DNA of 31,074 bases from SKVR01 sp037441525 (GTDB lineage Bacteria > Bacteroidota > Bacteroidia > Bacteroidales > UBA7960): contig JBBISA010000048.1 of the NCBI GenBank assembly GCA_037441525.1, positions 1 to 31,074 on the forward strand. The letters are read 5' to 3'. Below, one piece after another: positions 23,014-30,964 of the stretch. The position numbers were made by a program, and so were the translations under genes. The notes beneath the pieces were generated by a model. It was not told where the DNA came from. It did no database searches and saw only the letters and a list, made by a program, of their open reading frames with translations. How positions within the stretch are numbered: position 1 is the stretch's first letter; each line of letters opens with the position of its first letter.

Positions 23014-24057
23014 ATGTGTATTTCCGGAAAAATAAGTTACAGCAGCCCATCCAATATTGCCATTGTAAAATACTGGGGAAAGGAACCCGGTGACCAGATT
23101 CCCATGAACCCTTCCCTATCGATGACCCTTGATAAGTGCCGGAGTTTTACAACAGTTGAATATGAAATACAAAAGGGTTCGGAACCCTATATTGAAGTGG
23201 TATTTGAAGGAAAACGGGCAATAGACATCGAAGCCAAGCTGCAGCGGTGGTTTACCAAAATATCCTATTTCTTTTCATGGCTCAACTATGCCACCCTGAA
23301 GGTGGATAGTCACAACAATTTTCCACATTCATCGGGTATCGCCTCTTCGGCAAGTGGAATGAGCACCATGGCCATGTGCCTTGCCATGATTGATGCCCAT
23401 CTGAACGAAGGCAAAATGCCCGGTATTACTGTTCAAAGCAACGTATCGCGGCTTGGGTCAGGTAGCGCAAGCCGGTCGGTAATGGGCCCATGGGTTTTGT
23501 GGGGCAAAACGCCTCTTGTTCCCGATGCCTGCAACGAATATGCAGTGCTGGTGCCCAATGTTCATGACACTTTCCTTAATCTTCACGACACAATTATTGT
23601 TGTTGATAAAGAACCTAAACGCGTTAGCAGTCGCGACGGCCATTCACTTATGGATTTGCATCCCTGGAGGGCAGGACGTATTGAGCAGGTAAAAACGAAC
23701 ATTGCTACCTTACTTGATGCCCTTAAAAGCGGTGACTGGAACGCTTTTCAGAAGGTTGCCGAAAACGAAGCCCTGAGCTTGCATGCACTTATGTTCGCCT
23801 CTGAAGGGGGAATAATGCTCTGGAAAGGAAGCACCATCGACTGGATGCACTACATTCGCGACCAGCGTCGCAAAACAGGGGTACCCATGACCTTCACCCT
23901 CGACGCAGGTGCCAATCTGCATCTCCTTTACCCCGAAAACGCTGCTGGCGATGTTTTGAAAATCATTGAAAGCTCACCAGTCCCCCGGCTGGAATTTATT
24001 CATGATAAAACCGGTTATGGACCCGAAAAACTCCTTGATGAATACCATCTTTGCTGA
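23014..24057 (+). CDS. mvaD: Diphosphomevalonate decarboxylase
   Basis: ATP-dependent decarboxylation of diphosphomevalonate to IPP. The 347 residues show the diagnostic SPSNIAIVKYWGKEPGDQIP (11-30), NPSLSMTLDKC, phosphate loop NFPHSSGIASSASGMSTMA (102-120), SRLGSGSASRSVMGPW (145-160) and catalytic Asp297 in FTLDAGANLHLL. These are the hallmarks of MvaD and separate it from kinases of the same superfamily. The start ATG is preceded by a T-rich stretch. The 3' end overlaps the mevalonate kinase start by 20 bases. Confidence 0.95.
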   Translation: MCISGKISYSSPSNIAIVKYWGKEPGDQIPMNPSLSMTLDKCRSFTTVEYEIQKGSEPYIEVVFEGKRAIDIEAKLQRWFTKISYFFSWLNYATLKVDSHNNFPHSSGIASSASGMSTMAMCLAMIDAHLNEGKMPGITVQSNVSRLGSGSASRSVMGPWVLWGKTPLVPDACNEYAVLVPNVHDTFLNLHDTIIVVDKEPKRVSSRDGHSLMDLHPWRAGRIEQVKTNIATLLDALKSGDWNAFQKVAENEALSLHALMFASEGGIMLWKGSTIDWMHYIRDQRRKTGVPMTFTLDAGANLHLLYPENAAGDVLKIIESSPVPRLEFIHDKTGYGPEKLLDEYHLC

Positions 24058-24985
24058 CAGAAAAACATTTTCGGCAAAAATCCTCCTGTTTGGTGAATAC
24101 AGTATTATTTCGGGAGGTGCTGCATTAACCATCCCGTTTCACCAATATTATGGTCAATTTGCTTTCCAGGGAAAAATGGCCCATGAAACAAGTATTGCAA
24201 AAGAAAGCAACCTTGCTCTAAGGGAATTTTCATCGTTTCTGCAAGAACTTGAAAGCCACAAAAAAATTCCTTTTTCTATTGATGTTGGGCAACTCAAATC
24301 AGACCTTGAAAATGGAATGTATTTTCACAGCAATATTCCTCAGGGTTACGGTGCCGGTAGTAGTGGCGCGGTAGTGGCTGCTATCTTCGCAAAGTATTCT
24401 GATTTAAGCAAAATCTCTAACACCAATATTTCAGACACAATCCCGGCCATCCGTGCACAGTTTTCGCTGATGGAATCGTGGTTTCATGGCAGTTCATCAG
24501 GACTCGACCCCTTGAGCTGTTTGTTAGCGCAACCTCTTTTGGTTAACCCCGGCGGAAGTGTGTTATATCCCTTTGGAGAGCAACTTCCCATGAACAGACT
24601 TTTATCGGTTTTTCTTATCGATACCGGGGCAATTGGAAAAACAAGGCCCCTGGTTGACTGGTTTAAGAACCAGGTTGCATCCCGAAAAATAAACGATGCC
24701 CTTTTGCGCGACTTAAGCAACGAAACCATAAGGTCTTTCATTGACTGCAATCTGGCACATTTCAACAATTACCTTCCCCAACTATCTCTGTTTCAGCTCG
24801 AAAACATGCCCCCCATGATTCCACCACCGGCAAGGAAAATCTGGGAGGATGGGCTTCAAAACCAATTGTATACACTTAAACTTTGCGGTTCAGGAGGGGG
24901 CGGTTTTCTGCTTGGGTTCACTCATGATCTGGACCTGGCTATTGAACATATAACACAAACAGGGTTCAGGGTAATTAAGGTATAG
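24038..24985 (+). CDS. mvk: Mevalonate kinase (GHMP family)
   Basis: Expected to phosphorylate mevalonate to 5-phosphomevalonate. The 315 residues include FSAKILLFGEYSIISGGAAL (11-30), the phosphate loop NIPQGYGAGSSGAVVAAIF (99-117), WFHGSSSGLDPLSCLL with the probable catalytic Asp157, and C-terminal motif KLCGSGGGGFLLGF. HGxSSGLDP is typical of mevalonate kinases. I chose the ATG inside the end of mvaD because motif 1 begins 12 residues after it; the open frame further upstream (from 23966) would add 24 residues that overlap mvaD. It is the last gene of the operon. No intrinsic terminator is obvious downstream; the next gene converges. Confidence 0.88.
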   Translation: MNTIFADRKTFSAKILLFGEYSIISGGAALTIPFHQYYGQFAFQGKMAHETSIAKESNLALREFSSFLQELESHKKIPFSIDVGQLKSDLENGMYFHSNIPQGYGAGSSGAVVAAIFAKYSDLSKISNTNISDTIPAIRAQFSLMESWFHGSSSGLDPLSCLLAQPLLVNPGGSVLYPFGEQLPMNRLLSVFLIDTGAIGKTRPLVDWFKNQVASRKINDALLRDLSNETIRSFIDCNLAHFNNYLPQLSLFQLENMPPMIPPPARKIWEDGLQNQLYTLKLCGSGGGGFLLGFTHDLDLAIEHITQTGFRVIKV

Positions 24986-25060
24986 TTCTTTCTGCCAGTA
25001 TGGTGCAGCCAAAGAACCATTTATACCGCTTATTTTTTGGATAACATTGGGTTATAAATC

Positions 25061-25143
25061 AAAATAGAAGTCACATAATCAATAACTTAAAACTTTGAAT
25101 TATCAATGACGGTCATTAGAAAAAACGGCTAAAGACAAATTTG
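25061..25143 (+). repeat. Dispersed ~82-bp repeat, copy 2
   Basis: Partner of the repeat at 11875-11956, same orientation, with the palindrome AATGAC-G-GTCATT at 25105-25117. It lies in the convergent spacer between the mevalonate kinase and groEL. The rest of this 396-base spacer holds the groEL terminator and no gene. Confidence 0.85.
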
Positions 25144-25324
25144 GGATAAAAAGCTTAGCAGCCCTACTGGTCTCTACTTTTTAAATATTTAATCCAGCAA
25201 CACCCCGTGAAGTACTATTTTTTACTTAAGGCAACCGGCAACAGTTTACCTGCCTGCAATTAATCAGAACAAAAAGCCCTTGGGGAGAACACAGGAAAGG
25301 CAAAAAATCTAAATATTGGTAACG

Positions 25325-25352
25325 AAAAAAGGCCCCCGAAATGGGAGCCTTT
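25325..25352 (-). terminator. groESL terminator
   Basis: Read on the - strand: AAAGGCTCCC, a short loop, GGGGGCC, then TTTTTT. The stem and T-run end 30 bases after the groEL stop codon. Confidence 0.8.
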
Positions 25353-25381
25353 GAAGATATATAGGGTTGATGCAGGATTTT

Positions 25382-27016
25382 TTACATCATACCACCCATA
25401 CCGCCCATACCTGGGTTCATGGGCATATCCGGTTTGTCTTCTTTGATTTCGGCAAGAACGCACTCGGTGGTGAGCAGCATACCTGCAATAGAAGAAGCAT
25501 TTTCGAGCGCTACGCGGGTTACTTTAGTGGGGTCGATAACACCGCTTTGATAGAGGTTTTCGTATTTTTCGGTGCGGGCATTGAAACCAAAGTCGCCTTT
25601 GCCTTCTTTTACCTTCTGAACAACGATAGAGCCTTCAATACCAGCGTTTTCAACAATCATGCGCAGGGGTTCTTCGAGAGCTCTTTTTACGATTTCTACA
25701 CCAGTGTCTTCATCAGCATTGTCACCGTTGAAAGACTGGAGAGCATCCAAAGCCCTGATATAAGCAATACCACCACCAGGAACAATACCTTCCTCAACGG
25801 CAGCTCGGGTTGCATGCAGAGCATCGTCGAAGCGGTCTTTTTTCTCCTTCATTTCAACTTCGCTGGCAGCACCAACATAAAGAACTGCTACACCGCCTGC
25901 CAGTTTGGCAAGACGTTCCTGCAGTTTTTCGCGATCGTAATCGCTGGTGGTGTTTTCAATTTGCGATTTAATTTGGTTAACGCGCGATTTGATAAGGCTG
26001 GCATCACCTTTACCGTTGATAATGGTTGTGTTGTCTTTGTCGATGGTGATTTTTTCGGCCATACCAAGGTGTGAAAGGTCAGCCTGCTCAAGTTTGTAGC
26101 CTTGTTCTTCGCTAATTACAGTACCACCGGTTAGGATTGCGATATCTTCAAGCATTGCTTTGCGGCGGTCGCCAAAACCGGGGGCTTTAACGGCGGCAAT
26201 CTTCAACGATCCGCGCAGTTTGTTAACCACAAGAGTTGCAAGGGCTTCACCATCAACATCTTCAGCAATAATCAGAAGCGGACGGCCAGTTTGAACTACT
26301 TTTTCCAGAATAGGAAGAAAATCCTTCATGGTGCTGATTTTCTTGTCGTGGATCAGGATAAAAGGATTTTCGAAAACAGTTTCCATTTTTTCGGTATCGG
26401 TTACAAAGTAAGGGGAGATATAACCACGGTCGAACTGCATACCTTCAACTACTTTCACTTCAGTTTCGGTTCCTTTTGCCTCTTCGATGGTGATAACACC
26501 TTCTTTTTTCACTTTGCCCATAGCTTCGGCAATCAGTTTACCAATGCTGCTGTCGTTATTGGCAGAAATAGTAGCAACCTGCTCAATTTTTTCGATGCTG
26601 TCGCCTACTTCCTGTGATTGAGCCCTGAGATTTTCAATAACCTTTTCAACGGCTTTGTCGATACCGCGCTTCAAATCCATAGGATTGGCGCCGGCGGTTA
26701 CGTTCTTCAATCCGGCAGTAATAATTGCCTGAGCCAGAACAGTTGCGGTGGTAGTACCATCGCCGGCAACATCGGCGGTTTTGCTGGCCACTTCTTTTAC
26801 CATCTGAGCACCCATATTCTCAATGGGGTCTTTCAATTCAATTTCTTTGGCAACAGTAACACCATCCTTGGTAATGGAGGGAGAACCAAATTTCTTGTCA
26901 ATAATAACATTGCGCCCTTTAGGCCCCAGGGTTACTTTTACTGCATTGGAGAGTTTATCAACACCCACTTTAAGGGCGTTTCTTGCTTCCAGGTTAAAAA
27001 CTATATCTTTTGCCAT
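25382..27016 (-). CDS. groEL: Chaperonin GroEL (Hsp60)
   Basis: Large subunit of the ATP-dependent folding chamber in the cytoplasm. The 544-residue length and features are canonical: start MAKDIVFNLEARNALKVGVD, TLGPKGRNVIIDKKFGSP, nucleotide site VAGDGTTTATVLAQAI, KAPGFGDRRKAMLEDIAILT, ARTEKYENLYQSGVIDPTKV, and the Gly/Met tail GMGGMGGMM. No truncation or frame break. It follows groES by 45 bases, the standard operon. Several long open frames antisense to this gene are shadows. Confidence 0.99.
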   Translation of the reverse strand: MAKDIVFNLEARNALKVGVDKLSNAVKVTLGPKGRNVIIDKKFGSPSITKDGVTVAKEIELKDPIENMGAQMVKEVASKTADVAGDGTTTATVLAQAIITAGLKNVTAGANPMDLKRGIDKAVEKVIENLRAQSQEVGDSIEKIEQVATISANNDSSIGKLIAEAMGKVKKEGVITIEEAKGTETEVKVVEGMQFDRGYISPYFVTDTEKMETVFENPFILIHDKKISTMKDFLPILEKVVQTGRPLLIIAEDVDGEALATLVVNKLRGSLKIAAVKAPGFGDRRKAMLEDIAILTGGTVISEEQGYKLEQADLSHLGMAEKITIDKDNTTIINGKGDASLIKSRVNQIKSQIENTTSDYDREKLQERLAKLAGGVAVLYVGAASEVEMKEKKDRFDDALHATRAAVEEGIVPGGGIAYIRALDALQSFNGDNADEDTGVEIVKRALEEPLRMIVENAGIEGSIVVQKVKEGKGDFGFNARTEKYENLYQSGVIDPTKVTRVALENASSIAGMLLTTECVLAEIKEDKPDMPMNPGMGGMGGMM

Positions 27017-27061
27017 GATTAAAAAATTTTTTGTTTTAAAAATTAATGTATAACACCTAAA

Positions 27062-27343
27062 TTAGCCTATAACAGCATAAATGTCAGATTCGCGCATGAT
27101 CAGGTAATCCTTACCATCGACAGAGATTTCGGTTCCTGCATATTTTCCGTAAAGAACCAGGTTTCCAACTTTTACAGTAAGGGGTTCGTCTTTTTTTCCT
27201 TCACCTACTGCTACTACAGTTCCTTTCATGGGTTTTTCCTTTGCTGTATCCGGAATAATAATGCCACCAGCGGTTTTTTCTTCAGCGGCAGCGGGCTCTA
27301 CCAGTACACGGTCTGCTAAGGGTTTGATGTTTATATTTGCCAT
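27062..27343 (-). CDS. groES: Co-chaperonin GroES (Hsp10)
   Basis: Heptameric lid of the GroEL chamber. The 93 residues match the family: IKPLADRVLVEPAAAEEKTA, the mobile loop GGIIIPDTAKEKPMKGTVVA, VAVGEGKK, and LVLYGKYAGTEISVDGKDYL followed by IMRESDIYAVI. It is the first gene of groESL. No CIRCE-like inverted repeat (TTAGCACTC/GAGTGCTAA) is visible in the 155 bases between it and the upstream terminator, so control by HrcA is not supported here. Confidence 0.98.
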   Translation of the reverse strand: MANINIKPLADRVLVEPAAAEEKTAGGIIIPDTAKEKPMKGTVVAVGEGKKDEPLTVKVGNLVLYGKYAGTEISVDGKDYLIMRESDIYAVIG

Positions 27344-27436
27344 GTTTGCAATTTTTGATTGTTAAACAATTAGTAATTATCATTAATAAAAATTTCTGCA
27401 GTTTCAATGCAGCACAGCCGTTGTCATTTTTTGTGC

Positions 27437-27467
27437 CAAATGGAATTACACGCTTTGGGCTTGCCAA
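27437..27467 (-). promoter_or_regulatory. Candidate groESL promoter
   Basis: On the - strand, TTGG (27467-27464), a 19-base spacer, and TCCATTTG (27444-27437) resemble the Bacteroidota -33 and -7 boxes with one mismatch each. The transcript would start near 27430, leaving about 85 bases of leader. Confidence 0.35.
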
Positions 27468-27498
27468 TTTTTCACACCATGGGCATGACATAAAAAAA

Positions 27499-27530
27499 AA
27501 GGTGTCAGAATTATGACATTCTGACACCTT
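27499..27530 (-). terminator. Strong terminator after secG
   Basis: A perfect 13-bp stem (27499-27511 with 27518-27530) with a six-base loop, followed on the - strand by at least seven further T. It separates the secG unit from groESL. Confidence 0.93.
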
Positions 27531-27550
27531 TCTGGTTGTATTTTTTACAC

Positions 27551-27889
27551 CTAATTCACATCCTGATCAGGGGCTGGTTGTAAGGGTTGTGTTGAGAAAT
27601 CGGGGGTAGTTACCGGAATCCTGTTGATAATCTCGCTCTGGCGGGTTTCAACCGCTCTGCCGCGTGGTATTACAAAGGTAGAGGTAAGGGTAAGAACCAA
27701 AAGTACAATGGCGAGAGTCCAGGTAGATTTTTCCAGAAAGTCGGTGGTTTTTCTTACACCCATGATTTGGTTATTGGAAGCGAAATTTGATGCCAGTCCG
27801 CCGCCTTTTGAGTTTTGAACCAGTACAATCAGGATGAGTAAAACGCATGTTAACAGAACCAGAACTGAAATTAAAATGTATGCACCCAT
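27551..27889 (-). CDS. secG: Preprotein translocase subunit SecG
   Basis: Small inner-membrane subunit that assists SecYE and SecA in protein export. It has 112 residues with two hydrophobic helices (about 4-24 and 57-77) separated by the conserved VQNSKGGGLASNF loop and GVRKTTDFLEKSTW. The C-terminal tail (about 85-112) is a Pro/Gln-rich, probably disordered extension. It starts 12 bases after the TPR protein gene, so both are likely co-transcribed, and ends just before the strong terminator. Confidence 0.95.
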   Translation of the reverse strand: MGAYILISVLVLLTCVLLILIVLVQNSKGGGLASNFASNNQIMGVRKTTDFLEKSTWTLAIVLLVLTLTSTFVIPRGRAVETRQSEIINRIPVTTPDFSTQPLQPAPDQDVN

Positions 27890-27901
27890 TACTTAATTGA
27901 A

Positions 27902-29101
27902 TTAAAGATTGATATCGTTTTTAAGAGTTAAAATTTTTTCTGCAAAGTAACTGCTTTTTTCCGGATATTTCAAACACAATTTTTCGAAGATAATCAGGGC
28001 TTTATCCTTCTTTCCCTGCTTCAGGTATACGGTAGCTAATGTTTCTGACACCAGCAGGGAATCATCGGTTGTGCTTTTTGCCGAAAGGTCTTCCTGCTTT
28101 TCGGGTAAGTCTTTCTTTACCTGAATGCGGGGATCTTCTTTAAGAAACTTGTCTATCAGTTCGCTTATGTTTGTGTTTTTTACTTTTCGCTCCCTGCGTG
28201 TAAAAACTGGTTGTTGCAAAGCCTTTTCAATTGCAGGCATTTCTTTTTCCGGTGCAATGGTTATCGGCTCGTTTTTATCAGTTGATGTAACTTCATGTGA
28301 AGTAATCTCCAAGGGAGGGCTTTCTTCTTTGGAAAATTCTCCCTGGTCATTTGGCTCGGCAGATTCAACAATTTGAATTTCTGTCGGTTCCAAAACATCC
28401 AGAATAATCTCTTCCTCTTTTTCATTTGTTAACGGCACATCGACTGTTTCGCTGATAATTTGTTGTGAAAGATTCAGGCTGGGTTCAACGTCCTGAGTAT
28501 TTTTCAATCTTTCAGCTTCCGCTTCTGATTTTTTTTTGTTTCTTATCTCTTCCAGCCTTCGTTTTACTAATTCAATCAGCTTTTCAGCCTTCTCGCCGGT
28601 GTATGCCTTTTTTTCAACAGGTTCATTTCCTTCAATTGTTTCAGGCAGGGGGATATGGATGTGCTGTGGTTGGGTGGTGGCAGGTAAAACATTATCTGCA
28701 ACAGGAGCATCGGCCAAAGGTTTTTCATCTGCAATGGGCTCACTATCAACATTTATCAATAACTCATCATTGATTTCGGCTTCCTGGGATGGTTCAATCA
28801 CTTTTTGTTCCTCAACAATTTCCGGAGCAACTGTTTGCGAAACAGTTTGGGTGGGTGCCAAACGATCGCGATCAGATAAATATCGTTGAAATTTTCGCCG
28901 GTCAATGGCATACGCTGAGGCTTTATTTACCTGTTTCTCAAATTCCAGCTTATCGCCATCCTGAAGGTTCTTGGCAAGCAAAATCTGCAAACTCTGGCAC
29001 CAGGGATAATCATCACAAAGCTTGCGAAGCATCTGCAACGATGTTTCGTTCAGGGTGTATGGATTAGCCAGCAGGTATTGTAATTTTTGCTGAAATTGCA
29101 T
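27902..29101 (-). CDS. TPR-containing protein with long acidic disordered middle
   Basis: Conserved hypothetical protein of 399 residues found between lptE and secG in many Bacteroidota. The N-terminal part (1-95) is a compact helical region (LQYLLANPYTLNETSLQMLR, CDDYPWCQSLQILLAKNL). Residues about 100-300 are rich in Glu, Pro, Thr and Lys and look disordered, with a charged helix LVKRRLEEIRNKKKSEAEAE. The C-terminus has a TPR-like unit (SETLATVYLKQGKKDKALII, FEKLCLKYPEKSSYFAEKI). There is no signal peptide or membrane segment. It could act as a scaffold in the cytoplasm; no enzymatic motif is present. Co-transcribed with its neighbours (12-base gaps on both sides). Function unknown. Confidence 0.82.
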   Translation of the reverse strand: MQFQQKLQYLLANPYTLNETSLQMLRKLCDDYPWCQSLQILLAKNLQDGDKLEFEKQVNKASAYAIDRRKFQRYLSDRDRLAPTQTVSQTVAPEIVEEQKVIEPSQEAEINDELLINVDSEPIADEKPLADAPVADNVLPATTQPQHIHIPLPETIEGNEPVEKKAYTGEKAEKLIELVKRRLEEIRNKKKSEAEAERLKNTQDVEPSLNLSQQIISETVDVPLTNEKEEEIILDVLEPTEIQIVESAEPNDQGEFSKEESPPLEITSHEVTSTDKNEPITIAPEKEMPAIEKALQQPVFTRRERKVKNTNISELIDKFLKEDPRIQVKKDLPEKQEDLSAKSTTDDSLLVSETLATVYLKQGKKDKALIIFEKLCLKYPEKSSYFAEKILTLKNDINL

Positions 29102-29113
29102 AATAATGATTTA

Positions 29114-29620
29114 TTACCAGTTTACTACCGCCTTGTTGAATATATCTTCTACCAGTGCTTCAGTTATGATGTCGATAGCAGTTGATTCAACCTGCGACAG
29201 GCTAAGGGTACTTTCAAAATCATAAAAGCGAGAAAAGGTCTGTTCAAAATCATTCTCTGGTTGAAACTCATTGATAAATTTTACTCTTACAGAAATTGTG
29301 AGGCGATTTCGTGCTGCCTGATCATTTGCGCCGATACCCTGTGGCATAATGCTGTAGCCAACTATTGAACCTTCAAAATGAAGGTCTCCTATTCCATTGG
29401 TAAGCTTCAGGTTGGTTTGTTTCGAAAACTTATCCTTGAGGGCATCAGTAAAAACCTGGCTAAGGGTTGGATGAACAATAGGTGCCATATTTTGGAAAAA
29501 AGAAACTGAAAAAGTTGTAGCCTGCGGAGGAATAGATGCTCCGGTAAAGGAATAAATATGGCAGGACACAATGGCTGCGGAAATTATAACCATCAAGGCG
29601 AATAGTTTTACTTTGACCAT
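29114..29620 (-). CDS. lptE: LptE-like LPS-assembly lipoprotein
   Basis: Likely the outer-membrane lipoprotein that plugs the LptD channel during LPS export. The 168-residue protein begins MVKVKLFALMVIISAAIVSC, a lipoprotein signal with lipobox IVSC, followed by HIYSFTGASIPPQATTFSVS, then FQNMAPIVHPTLSQVFTDAL, KDKFSKQTNLKL and GDLHFEGSIVGYSI, the typical order of the LptE family in Bacteroidota. I chose the Met at 29620 because it places the signal peptide at the N-terminus; a Met 20 codons upstream overlaps the regulator gene and would put a polar stretch before the signal. It lies 52 bases after the regulator. Confidence 0.88.
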   Translation of the reverse strand: MVKVKLFALMVIISAAIVSCHIYSFTGASIPPQATTFSVSFFQNMAPIVHPTLSQVFTDALKDKFSKQTNLKLTNGIGDLHFEGSIVGYSIMPQGIGANDQAARNRLTISVRVKFINEFQPENDFEQTFSRFYDFESTLSLSQVESTAIDIITEALVEDIFNKAVVNW

Positions 29621-29672
29621 GTAAATGCGATTGTGATTCTGTTGCTTACTATCAGCGGTGCTGTGATTAAAG

Positions 29673-30917
29673 TCAGGCATTAATATCGTATTCTTTTATT
29701 TTGCGATAAAGGGTTCGTTCGCTGATTCCGAGTTCATCGGCAGCCCTCTTTCTTTTTCCGTCATATTTAACAAGAGCCTTCATAATCAGGTCTTTTTCTT
29801 TTTTCTGAATGCTAAGGCTTTCTTCAAGGTAATCGGTTGATTCTTCTTCGTAGTTTTCTACAATTTGATCATGTGAGTTGGCAGATGCAATGGTTTCCTT
29901 ATCGCCAATGAACGATGGTGTGTCCATTTCACGATAGAGATTTTTCATCAGGTGGGGATTTTCTTCGTTAAAACTCCCTGAAACCTGTCCGTTTCGTACC
30001 AGCTCAAAAACAATTTTTTTCAAATCGGTTACATCCTTTCTCATATCAAAAAGCAACCGGTAGAGAATGTCTCTTTCGCTCATGGCCATTTCGGCGTTCT
30101 TGATATCGTTTACCAAAACGGGTAAGTTAGATGTCTGGGTTTGAGGTAAATATTTATGAATGATTTCAGGAGTAATTATTCTGCTGGATTCGATTACTGA
30201 TATTTGCTCAGCCATGTTTTTGAGTTGCCTGATGTTGCCCGGCCAACGGTAGCTCAAAAGAACATGTTCAGCTTCGGGGTTTAGTTGCAAAGGGGGCATC
30301 CGGTAACGTTCGGCAAAATCGGCAGAGAACTTTTTGAAAAGAATTATTATATCGCCCTGCCTGTCGCGGAGTGGAGGAACATAAATAGGTACAGTATTTA
30401 AACGGTAATACAGATCTTCCCTAAACCTGCCATGAGATATTGCTTCAGGAAGGTTTACATTGGTTGCTGCCACAATTCTCACATTGGTTTTTAGCACTTT
30501 AGATGATCCCACTTTAATAAACTCCCCGCTTTCAAGCACCCGCAACAATCTTACCTGGGTGAGCAAAGGCAGCTCAGCTACCTCATCAAGAAAAATAGTA
30601 CCATTATTAACCACTTCGAAATATCCCCTTCGAGCCTCATGAGCACCGGTAAACGAACCTTTCTCATGTCCAAACAATTCCGAATCGATGGTCCCTTCGG
30701 GGATTGCACCACAATTTACGGCAATAAAAGGCCCATGTTTGCGGGCACTAAGCTGATGGATGATTTTGGGAAAGGACTCTTTTCCCACACCACTTTCTCC
30801 GGTTATCAGTACACTAATATCGGTAGGTGCTACCTGTACTGCCACATCTATGGCCCGGTCTAAAGCTGGCGAATGGCCGATTATTCCAAATCTTTGTTTT
30901 ATGTTCTGAATTTCCAT
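29673..30917 (-). CDS. Sigma-54-dependent activator without receiver domain
   Basis: AAA+ enhancer-binding protein that opens sigma-54 promoters. The 414 residues start almost directly with the AAA+ domain: GIIGHSPALDRAIDVAVQVA, Walker A GESGVGKE (40-47), ELFGHEKGSFTGAHEARRGY with the sigma-54 contact loop GSFTGA (87-92, usually GAFTGA), Walker B GTIFLDEVAELP (106-117), arginine-finger region FREDLYYRLNTVPIYVPPLR and WPGNIRQLKN. A divergent 100-residue linker precedes a Fis-type helix-turn-helix (KRAADELGISERTLYRKIKE). The lack of an N-terminal sensor or receiver means regulation must occur through the linker or a partner. Start chosen at MEIQNIKQRF; an upstream Met adds 14 residues. It is first in a unit with lptE, the TPR protein and secG. 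Confidence 0.93.
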   Translation of the reverse strand: MEIQNIKQRFGIIGHSPALDRAIDVAVQVAPTDISVLITGESGVGKESFPKIIHQLSARKHGPFIAVNCGAIPEGTIDSELFGHEKGSFTGAHEARRGYFEVVNNGTIFLDEVAELPLLTQVRLLRVLESGEFIKVGSSKVLKTNVRIVAATNVNLPEAISHGRFREDLYYRLNTVPIYVPPLRDRQGDIIILFKKFSADFAERYRMPPLQLNPEAEHVLLSYRWPGNIRQLKNMAEQISVIESSRIITPEIIHKYLPQTQTSNLPVLVNDIKNAEMAMSERDILYRLLFDMRKDVTDLKKIVFELVRNGQVSGSFNEENPHLMKNLYREMDTPSFIGDKETIASANSHDQIVENYEEESTDYLEESLSIQKKEKDLIMKALVKYDGKRKRAADELGISERTLYRKIKEYDINA

Positions 30918-30956
30918 TCTAATTTTATTGATGCAATTATGCCATAATGGCAGCCA

Positions 30957-30964
30957 CAAAGTTA
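30957..30964 (-). promoter_or_regulatory. Candidate -7 promoter box of the regulator-lptE-secG unit
   Basis: TAACTTTG on the - strand is an exact TAnnTTTG match about 40 bases upstream of the gene. The -33 region has only TTTA (30985-30982). Nothing else is recognisable in 30965-31074. Confidence 0.4.

Noticed and set aside
23966..24037. Longer N-terminus for mevalonate kinase
   Set aside because: It would overlap mvaD by 92 bases and place motif 1 too far from the N-terminus; the ATG at 24038 fits the family.
25382..27022. Long + strand open frames (up to 235 codons) antisense to groEL
   Set aside because: They mirror the codon bias of groEL on the other strand, are Phe-rich, and lack any family resemblance.
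27450..27466. Possible sigma-54 promoter (TTGGCA with GG-N10-GC spacing) upstream of groES on the - strand
   Set aside because: The -12 half reads AAAGC rather than TTGC. A TTTG-type promoter overlaps it and fits better.
27344..27498. CIRCE (HrcA) operator upstream of groES
   Set aside because: No TTAGCACTC-N9-GAGTGCTAA or near match is present on either strand.
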